Assembly (NCBI GenBank): GCA_009760855.2
Contig: WPIO01000009.1
Location: 4,745,001-4,809,000 of the forward strand
Direction: 5' to 3'
Length of the DNA: 64,000 nt
DNA from: Cristatella mucedo
Taxonomy: Eukaryota > Bryozoa > Phylactolaemata > Cristatellidae
Part shown: positions 1 through 10,700 of the stretch, one piece after another
Position numbering within the stretch: position 1 is the stretch's first letter
Layout of the letters: each line of letters starts with the position of its first letter
Made by a program: the position numbers and the translations under genes
Notes under the pieces: model-generated
What the model saw: the letters and a program-made list of their open reading frames with translations, nothing else
The model's database searches: none
Told to the model about the DNA's origin: nothing

Positions 1-174
1 TAAAGTCTGGCGGCTGCTTTCTAGGCTAGTCGCACCTAGAAGGGAGTCGCTGGCTTCTCCTTGACATCATGCATGCAAGCATCACCGATAGTAGAAGAGC
101 CTGCGTGCAATGAGCTTAACAAAGTCCAGACCAGCCAGCTACCTGCTAGGCAATAGAAAACGATAGCCTCTTAC

Positions 175-299
175 CACTTCCTGCTTGTGCCCTCTCAGCG
201 TGTACCCACAAGAGCCATCGACCAGCTGCCACACCCTCACAGTGCCGTCGCCGCTGCCGCTGACGGCCACGTGGTCGTTGAATTGGCAGCAGTACACGA
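175..299 (-). CDS. F-box/WD40 gene exon 7: WD5, last exon in the window
   Basis: The acceptor ends TGTCTTGCAG and the donor is GTAAGAGG. The 125-bp exon completes a split valine codon and reads VYCCQFNDHVAVSGSGDGTV then RVWQ, ending LRGHKQEV in phase 0. That ending is the start of a sixth repeat, so at least one more exon lies left of position 1. Confidence 0.88.
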
Positions 300-1687
300 C
301 TGCAAGACAGACAGCTTTGCTAAATAGAGCCTGCCATTGGGATGAAAAACAACAACTAAAGAGAGACAGAATGGAGAGGACAGGCTGCTGTCCTGCAAAC
401 ACGTCGTCGTTGCTCTGCTAGTAGAGAAGCTGCTCTAGCAAAAAATATACTTCGACCGAGCACTTCTCTTATAGTTGAACCCTTTCAGCAACGGAGCGAA
501 TTTACCAGCTCGCGACCTTGAGTTGGAGGTTTCGGCCGGTAACGTAAGGTCGGACGGCTGGCCGGTCTGCCTCGACAGGAAGCCAAACAGACGCTCACTG
601 GGGCTTGCTCAGGCATGCACGACATGGACTCGCTGCTTCGCAAGCGTGGCCAGCAGCAGGTCACGTGCACTTGGCACGAGACGAGAGAGAGTGAGTGCGT
701 GCCGACACTTTCCATTGGCTACATCGACGGTCATCGCCTGCTCGCCTGCCGCGCTCGCACCTTCCTCGTGTCCGCGCAGAGACATGAGCGGCAGGTCGCT
801 GCCGCCGGTGTCCCACAGCATCAGCGTGCAGTCCCACGACCCCGAGAGGATGCGCCGTCCGAACACCTCCATGCACTGCACGGAAAAAAGCACGGGTGGA
901 GCAGTGCAGCCACCATGTGGTAGCTACCACGTGGTCTCCTAGCTAGAATACTTTCGGCAGCAATGGCATGTACTTTGCGCAAGCCACGCGCAGCAAAAGC
1001 AAGTGAAGCAAACTTCTGGGCACGCTTTGCCATAGAAAGCCAGCGCACACAGCGAGTCGACAGTGAGGAAGGAAAATTAGCATCGTGCCCGGCGGTGGTG
1101 ACGCGACGCTTAGAGGCGAAAGGGTACGAGCCACCGAGGATGCTGACGGAAGAGCCTCGATGTGGAGACGGCGATCTCGCACCGCCAAGCAGCCAGCCTT
1201 TGCCGAAGCGATGGCATCAAGGCACACCTGCGGAAGAGCTTGGGGAGCCCCAGCAAGAATTGCAATCAGTCTGCTAAAAACTAGCTGCAGCTGGCAAACT
1301 TTTTCAGAGCAAAATTCTTACTCTGACTCACGAGGGCTGCCTCGGCTTGGACCCTTCATGCCTAGCTGACCTGCTGCACCAGTTTCATCCTCCTCGTGCT
1401 CTTACCTCCTCCGTGAACTCTAAATTAGCTGTTCCATTCCTCTGCTTAAAGAACATTGGGAACGGAATTGGAAACGGGTCTTTGAACTGCAGGTCCGAGG
1501 CTGCTGACGGAACTCGCTTCCCAATTCTTACGCAACGACATCTACTCTCCTGCTGCCGACTGTGGCATCTCCAGTCGTCCTGTGCTGCTGCTTCCATGGT
1601 ACTCACTTCCTCGACTGCCCTCCTGACTCGGCTATGCTTCTCACTTTCTCTTTATTGCATGAGATAAAGTGTTTTGGCTACCACACA

Positions 1688-1756
<69 letters not shown>

Positions 1757-4700
1757 GCACACACGCACACACACACACTGTGTACCGAAGGCCATTTGAG
1801 ACAGAACAATTGAATAGAGCAAGTGGCCAAGCGACCTTGGTGGTGAGGCTTCGACGATCAGCCCATTGGTTTAATACTCTCACTTTACGATCGATGTCGT
1901 GAGTTAAATACATGAAGTGGGTAATCCTTCATCCCCAGCGACACCTGGTGATAGCAGCCACTAAGGCTCTTCTGCTGCCATATAGATGAAGCAGCTGAAT
2001 CAGCTGACCCTTTAGATTTTTTTTAATCTGAGGGACTTCAGCACTCACTTCAGCTTTGCAACTGACTGCACCTTCGAGCCAACTGGCTAGCGCTTTACTG
2101 GGAGCACCCTTTTCGTAGTAAGCAGTGGCGGACCGCAGCACATATATGGATGCCCTTCTAAAAAAAGGCTGCCTTTTTCACACAGCCAAAATTCTTGTCT
2201 GCTAACTGGAATCATCAGGTCAGACATACTGCGTTTGTCTGCTTCCATTGAGTATAACATGTTAAACATGTATACAACACTATTGAGACAGTACTTGAAG
2301 TGCTACATTAATTGCTGCATCTATAAATAGTGGCCAGATGAAAAACGTGTCGCGGTTCGAACGGCTGCCCGAAAGAAACCCGTGAGAGCAATACTTACTG
2401 ACAGCATCTTCCTTTCTAGACCACATTTTGTTTCAAGTAGATGGTAAATGTATTCGTCCATGACCTGCAGCTTTTCCGGCTATTCTCTTGTCGTGCTTAT
2501 TGCTCACGACCTGTTTGCTAAGCCTGTTGCCTGTTGTGTCCCAATTATTCTGTTCTGCTTAATGAACTTGCACTCTTTTTCCTTGTGCCTGCATGTCATT
2601 GTGTCCACATATTCCATGTATATTACTTCATCTGAAATCTTCCCTCCCTGCCAGCGCAATTCAAGAGTATTGCTCTGGAAAGAGGGGTGTAACTTTTGCT
2701 GGTTCACACGTGGCTTATTTTTGATTGCCATTTTCTACAATCGTAATGTACGAGCAGAATTTTGAAGGAATCTTTAATATCATTAAGCTCACCCGACCGA
2801 GAGACCTGATGAACAATTAACAACCACCTTATAGATAGTTATGCCAACTGTTTTCCACTGAAAGAGTTTAGGTTCGCATACTTCAGTAAACTCTGGTGTA
2901 TTGTAAATACAAAGGACCCGATGGCCTCAGGGGTGGGGCAAAGCATGAATGACGTGTTGCACGTCTGATAGGATGCAAATCTAAGTCTACATTCCTGAAA
3001 CATGATTTTTGCCCCTAACTACATAGATAAATCTGTCTCTGCAACCCCTGCAGTGACGGGTGCGATGGAGTCAGGTCATTGAGTCAGGTGAGAGCTGCAA
3101 TGCTGCCCAATTAATTTTGCATAAAAGTACCAGTTTCTTCTTGCGTGGCGCAGTACGATTCCAACATGGTAGCAGGCAGGGCGTGCTAGGGCCAAAATTT
3201 CCAAATAGAAACCTTTAATCCTAAGCCAGTATGCTAAATGCAAAACACTAAACCGTGTGATAGTGCTAAGTTAAACTTCTGTCTTTATAAAGCATGAAAT
3301 GCCAGTTCTCTCCTGCTTCGATAGTGCTGCTAAATTTTAATCTCACATACACTAGCCTAGAAACTGGAAAATCGTGTGCCCCTGGTTGATACCGCTGTAT
3401 ATCTGAAGCAACAAGAAATCTCCTTGGAGCCGCTTGGATAACGATGTTTGTCGTCGAGCTGATGCATGGATGGAGCACGTGGACACCGATCGCCCATGCA
3501 ATAATCAACGCGTGCATGCACAGAGCTGGCAACACTGGGTGCACAGAGCTGGTAACACTGGGTGCACAGAGCTGGCAACACTGGGTGCACAGAGCAGGCA
3601 ACACTGGGTGCGCAGAGCTGGTAACACTGGGTGCACGAAACGGGCGCCTGCCTGGCAAGCAGCCGTGCCACTGTACCGAAGAGGCAGTGCGCCTCCTATA
3701 TTTACCTCTATGTCGTCCGTGTGTCCGTGAAGGATGCTACACAGCTTCTGCTCTTGGATGTTCCACAATCGAATGGTCCTACGGAAACAGTGATCAAAAA
3801 TCTGCATGCAACAAGTAAAGCTTCCCCCCCCCAGTATAATACCCCCATGAGTCACTATAATAACAGCTGCCTACCTGTCTCCGAGATTTAAGCGTGATTG
3901 ACCCGCATGCACGTACGTGCACGGGCACACACACGAAATATAAAGCGTGACAAAACTGAACACGATTCAGAAACAAAACGTGTAATCGGCAGAATACAAG
4001 GCAGATTAATATCAAAAGCAAAAGCATGTGAGCCTCAATTTCAAAATAAGGTAACTCATACTCAAAATAAAGCTCCCTAACTCTCCTTAACTGGTCCAGC
4101 ATGCTGTTCTTGGTGGCTTTCATCCATTGAATGCTCGGGCGGCTGCCCACCAAACATCGGATTAGGTAAGTCACCTCTCCAGTTTAGGCTGTGTAGCTTA
4201 GCACACAGGTTAGTTAGTTCATCGGAGCATTCTTGGTAGGCCGGTAATTTGGTAGCTGTGCCTACCCTGCTTAAGGAAGGTTGGTGGCTTATGGCACACT
4301 CATGGCCAGACACCCAGCAATACAGTAAGAGCCTGTCATTAAGCCACACAGCCAGCCAGCCAGCCAGCCAGCTGCCGATGGCGGGCCATTTTGGCTAAAG
4401 AACATATATGACCTTGTGATAATGTACGTTCCTGTGTATAATATTTCAAATGAATGATATTCTAATATTCTCAGTGTGGCTTGTTTGCCTACAGATAACT
4501 TATTGCAGACATCGCTGAAAAGGTTCTTGTCGAATCGTCTTGGCATTCCCTCTCTGAGAAAGCTTGGAAAGTTTTGCCCTAGCTGTAGGTTTTTTTTTCG
4601 CGTACTGTATCAGGAAGGAAGACCTTCGAGTACACAATTTCAGGAGTCGAAACTGCATGACACGAATGAGTGAACCATCTTGGCTGGATTATCCTGGTCT

Positions 4701-7700
4701 GAGCAGGCCTGAATTTTTGCAATGCTGCGTAGCTGAAAGTAGGACAGCTTGACCGTGGAGCTGATGTGACCTCACAGAAAAAGGTCACTTTGGAACATGA
4801 CATCCAGTTTGCCTGTAGATGCTACAGGAGATATGCTGACCGAGCCCATTATCAGGGTTAGGTTTACCAAGTTTTGAGTAACACTAGATTTTACCCATAA
4901 TTAGTAGGTTAGTTGTAAGGTCATTCAATTTGATAAAGTTTGGTGCGGCCATTCTTGTGTGAATGTCAGCAATGCGTGCAGTAGGGGAATTAAGAGAGTT
5001 TGACGTGCTTGGTGGCAGGGAATGATGACGATAATCATTGTAATAATGAGACTTTTTAATAGCACCATACGGAACTAAATCTTTTTTCGAAGCACTCCAC
5101 ATATTCTGGAAAAAAGCATGGGGATCAAAAAACAGGTACCACTGTGTGTCATCTGCTTAAAAGTGAAAGCTTGGATTGTGCTTGGCGATCACCGAAAGAT
5201 GTAGAGAATAAGTCCACAGAGATACAGCACCATGACGAGTCTCCAAGCTCTCATGCGTGGCTTTTCAAATTCATTATTTTATGTTCTCTATTGCCATCAC
5301 CTCTGGTGATGGCTCATCCGTGATGCGGCATTAAAGGCAGAGCTTAGAGCACGTCTTCAATATTTCAAGAGAAAGTGGAAGAAAACATGACAACAATTTT
5401 AAACATTTGCTAGATTTTGTCGTTCGGTGCTTTTTTTTACAGAAATCCGTTTATCCTACAACCAAGCACCCAGCTAACTACTCAGACCATTGTGTGAAAA
5501 AATCTCTACACAAACAGCTTATAGCACTGAAACTGCATTGACACATATGTGTCCCTAATTTCTCTTATATTTTTCTTAGTCAGCAAAAATATAAGAATAT
5601 ATTTATATAGCACCTAAGAGATCTTAATCTCTATTCAGGCGCTTCACATATGCCATAGGGCTCGAGCCCATGACCTCGGCCAGGCCTTGGTCGGGGCGAG
5701 CACCTTAACCACCGGGCCAAACCAGCTCGGCAGCAAACTACCTTAATACTTTTCAAAGTTGTAGAAGAGTTTACCTCCTGGCAATGCCAAGCAGAAGCTA
5801 GCAACAAGCGGAGCAATAAAAATCAGGCACTGCCGAGCTTTTCTCTAACCGAAACTACAAACTTTCGACTAGCAGTGCTCAGCAGATGTTGAGATTGAAG
5901 TTAGGTAAAAAGCAAAGACAGGCTTATTAAAAAGTCTCATTTATATAGGGACATACGAGCCTTACCGGCTATTAACTCCACTTGCACTGTACAATAAGGA
6001 ATTACCTGCCGTTGGACTAGAACCCATGGCCAGGCTATTGAGTTCGTAACCTTGAATGCAGGCTAATTAATGCTGGCTACAACAGCTATGTTCACTTTAT
6101 TTCACCGCTACGTCTGTTTCCTGATTGCCCAACAGGTTGCACATCTGAAAATATGTTTCAGTAGGGATCGTCGTTTGCGAAGCAATTATTAAGTAGCCTC
6201 CAACAAGTTACCCTCCAAAGCTTAAATTCTTATTAGGTTATCGTAAGTGCCTCGGAGTCACATATATAATCGGCAAGTGTCAGCTTCCATAATCGAAGGA
6301 TGCTCCCCAGAGTTCGAGTACGGCATGACAGTAAGGAACCTGATCTAATGCATGCAGTTCAAGAAAGCACGTAAGTTCAGTAGCTACTCACCTATCACCG
6401 TGCACGCATGCAGCCATGTCCGTACCGACCATCTTCAGGCTTTCGACACTGGCCTGACCCCGAATCGACGAGACGATACGTCCGGTTGTGATGTCCACCA
6501 CCCTTATGCTGCCGTCAGCGCAGCCTGTTACCGCACAAGAAGCATTCTAAAACCAATAGTAAACGGTCGTTGGCGGACAGATAACTCAGATCAACTGCAC
6601 TTCCTCATTTTAATCCCTGCATCTCGAAAGCACTGCTAGCCGCCAACGTTGCTCATCTACTCTCAAAAAAAACTAAAGCGATAACACTGCCAACAAGAGG
6701 GTCCAACTGTTCAGCATGAATAGCCACGTTCGATCACTAAGTTATCAGAAAAGGCACTTTTCTAGAGTGCTAAAACTTGGCCCACTGACTCCGTCACAAT
6801 GACGTCCATCAGTGGCCAAGCCGAAGGAGTTTGGGGGTTGCAGCCCCTCCCACACTATAGCGCTACCTCAATAATTGTGCCTTTCCTTTAGCCTCCGCTG
6901 TGATTCTTTACCACAGTCAAGGGCAAGGCATGGCCACCTAATAAATCACCTAGCTATGCTACTTCTATCGGCATTCCCGACGGTAAAATTAGCAATAGAC
7001 TACGGTAGGATTATGGTTGAACAAAAATCCACTCCTAAAATAATTATTGAATAATCTTACCATTTGTCATTTCTGTGATGCCTACAGATCGGAATGACCA
7101 CCAAGGCCTATCCTCGAATCTCTGCATTACATAGCTGATCACAGACCTGCTCTGACTTCTCGTCAACTAGCACATCGAATTCAAGATTTAGTCGCTCACC
7201 TTTAAGTCCTTCCATTCTCTTGACAAGGCCTAATTATACGAATTACTTTCTACTCATGTCAGCAGTCGCACCACCTGCTTTACGGGGGAATGTCAAGAAA
7301 ATACCTATAGAATTTGTCCGACAATCAAATATGCGTTTACGGTACCTTTAGAAAGACAAATATGTTAGAACTGGGATCGAAAGTTCTGGCGACTTCCACG
7401 TGAAAGAAAAATCGGTTATGCCAACCACGTCTAACCCGGATGTAAACCAGAAGCAACAAATCTACAAATAAAAAATTTGCCGATCTCTGCATCATATGCG
7501 ACTTGTATCCCAACTTGTCGAATCTTGGTAGATCGCAATATATGCTTGAAGCTTGTTGAGGTCCATACTTGTGACTTTTATGCAGTTTCATTTCCAGGGT
7601 TGGTTGGTGCCTTATAAATTAAATAACTCAACTGATATTCACGTATCGGAATGAAAGTTGAAATTTGAGTTCAGCTCTGCTTTTTTAACCTAGTCTTTAA

Positions 7701-10700
7701 TATTTTTGATTTCGGTTTGATACATTTGGTTGTATACGTCATCAAACGTCCTGGAGCTTTATATTCCGTAATCGTGGACATATAGAACCAATTGTATCAA
7801 ACCGAAATCAAAAATATTAAAAACTAGGGTCAAACAAGCAGAGCTGAACTCACATTTCAAATTTCACTCCAGTAGGTGAAATATTAGTTGAGTTATTTAA
7901 TTTACAAGGCACCAACCAAGTTGGAAATGAAGTTGTATAAAAGTCACAAGTATGGACCTCAACAAGCTTCAAGCAGCTGTAGCGATCTACCAAGGTTCGA
8001 CAAGTTGGGATACAATTCGCATATGATGCAGAGATCGGCAAATCTTCAATTTGTAGATTTGTTGCTTCTGGTTTACATCTAGGTTAGTCGTGATTTGCAT
8101 AACAAATTTTTCCTTTCATGCGGAAGTCGTCAGAACTTCCGATCCCAGTTCTAACATATTTGTCTTTCGAAAGGTACCATAAACACATATTCGATCGTCG
8201 GACATATGTTATTGGTTTTTTTTTTACTTTCCCCCTTACTGACTCGGATCAGTTGATTGTGCCTCTGACGCACTTAAAATCCTTTAGACCATGTGCTTTC
8301 AGTCACCGTGCTTCAATTCATAGAACTGACCGTTGCCATCACGCCATCTTATTTGACGTCGCTCAGGATGAAACTAAAAACCTAACATGTTCTCACATTC
8401 TTTGTTAAGCCCAATGGAATTATACTGTGTGTGTGTAGGTGTGTGTGTGTGAATATGCCTTTATGTTCTGAAGTGATTACATTTTTCCTTTCCGGGATAT
8501 GTAAAGTGTCTGGAAAGAGATTTGGTTCTCTAGGGGTTCTATATAAATGATTTTTATTCTTATTATTATTATTGTTATTATTATGATTACCTTGGTCATT
8601 TGTATAGCCCTAGCTAGTGTCTTGGTCATGTGTATAGCCCTAGCTAGTGTTTTGTGTAAGTAACTGTCACGCGTGAAGAGTGGCAGTCCACAAAACCACC
8701 TTCACATCAGCCCAAGAACCAAGCCACTCGGGTGCGTGGACGGCAAGGTCAATGTTGGCTAAGGTTCAGGGTTCAGATCCAGCTTCGGGGAAAATCGAGC
8801 AGCTGGTACAATAAAAAAAAAGCCTTGCAAAATATGACAGCGCTGCCTAGCAGAGCTCCGTCAGTCTTCCGCCTGCAGCCCCTGCTGCAGGCTGCGTGGC
8901 AAAGAACTGCGGGCGCGTCTCGCAAGCCCGTAGCTTACCATCATCTGCACGGCCGTGATACAGTCTGCATGGCCGCTGATCTCGTGAGTGATGACAAGCT
9001 TGGCGAGGTCCCACACCAGCAGCTGTTTGTCGTCGCTGGCACTCACCAACAGGCGACCTGCAGCGAGGTAAGTGGCGATCATTATGCCACAGCCACTGCA
9101 GCTGCTTCCACCATCCCCCACCGTCGCTGCGGCACACTACAGGCTGCCTGCTGCTGCTACCTCCTGCTGCTGCTGCCTGTTGCTGCTGCTGCTTGTTGCT
9201 GCCTGCTGCTGCCTGCTGCTGCCTGCTGCTGCCTGCTGCTGCCTGCTGCTGCCTGCTGCTGCCTGCTGCTGCCTGCTGCTGCCTGCTGCTGCCTGCTGCT
9301 GCCTGCTGCTGCCTGCTGCTGCTACATGCTGCTGCTACATGCTGCTACTACATGCTGCTGCTACATGCTTCTGCTGCTGCCTGCCTACCCTGCTACCAAC
9401 GCCCCACAGCGGTCACCGACACTACCTCCGGCAGACCGTGTATCTGCCTGCCATCTAATTAGCACGAATGCACGGTCAAGTCGCATGCCCTCCCCCCCCC
9501 CGAAGTTGAAAGACTTACCATTGCAGCTCATCGCACTGATTTTCCCCTTGTGCCCCTTCAGCACCGGCAGAACGTTATAGCGCCCTTTGGCCCAATTCTG
9601 AGCGAGGTGATGAGCTCGCAAGAAGACTCTCCGCCATTTCGGAAGGGGAGCCAGAGTCGACTGCTCCGGCTGGTCGCCTGCTGGTCAACAGAGAAACACA
9701 CAAATGTATCAGTAGCTGGCAGCAAGTTGTGCTTGCAGCACGGGCCTTAATTTGAACCAAACTCTGTGACAAAAGCACAAAAAAAGCAGGCATTTCAGAT
9801 CACTTTGCAAGGCCATCTGGCTGGCCTGCTCTAAAGAGACCTGTGACTAGATGATCCCATCAGCCCCACAGTCAGGTCAACTGACTTTCAGCTGCCTGAC
9901 ATCGCAAAAATTTGGGGTAGCTTAGATAATTTTACCACTGCTAAGCTGGTCAACGCTTGTGTGACATCTCGAGTCGGCATCTGTGATTCCCCACTCACGG
10001 GTCTGTCTGCCTGTGCAATAAGATGCTACTAGATTGGAGCCAAACTCTGCAACTAGGTTTGCCTGTCGTGACCGCGGCAGCTGCCATGTGACACGCGGCT
10101 TCCTACTGACCTGCCCTGGCTCCCCATCAAGCGACGTATCGACCTCAACGTTCAGTCACTTATTCGTGGGTCCCAGTATTCTCTTTTCTACAGGCTGACC
10201 AATTAGAAATAGCTACTCCTCAGGCTTCCAATCGAAACCACCACTTCTCGCCGACCTGCACTGGCTACCAGTCAAGCAACGGATCGACTTCAAGGTTTTG
10301 TCGCTCACTTTTAGGTCACTTCATTCTTTGGCTCCAGCCTATCTCTCAGATATACTCCCCCATCAGGCCAAGCATCGTACCACCCGCTTTTCGGAATCAA
10401 ACAGTCTACAAATACCCGTACAAACCTGAAATCCTTTGGAGACCGTGCATTTAGTTCGTATGCTCCCAAAGCCTGGAACTCCCTCCCGACCTGCGTCACA
10501 ACATCCCCTGACCTGACCACATTTAAAAAGAACTTTAAAACACACCTATTTAGCACAGCATTGAGTGGGTCCCTGTGATTCGTCATTCGCGTGCTTATGC
10601 GTGCTGACACTGTGAATGCTGCCACTAACCACATTTGCATGCTGACCCTGTGCATGTCACCCCTAACTATGCTATTCATTTTGTTTATCAATTTTGTTAC

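Noticed and set aside
3518-3632. CRISPR-like array
   Set aside because: The 23-bp units are contiguous with no unique spacers and the DNA is eukaryotic.
9072-9580. Long Leu/Cys/Ala/Pro-rich open frames on the plus strand
   Set aside because: They are translations of the 10-bp tandem repeat and appear in all three frames; the repeat lies in an intron of the minus-strand gene.
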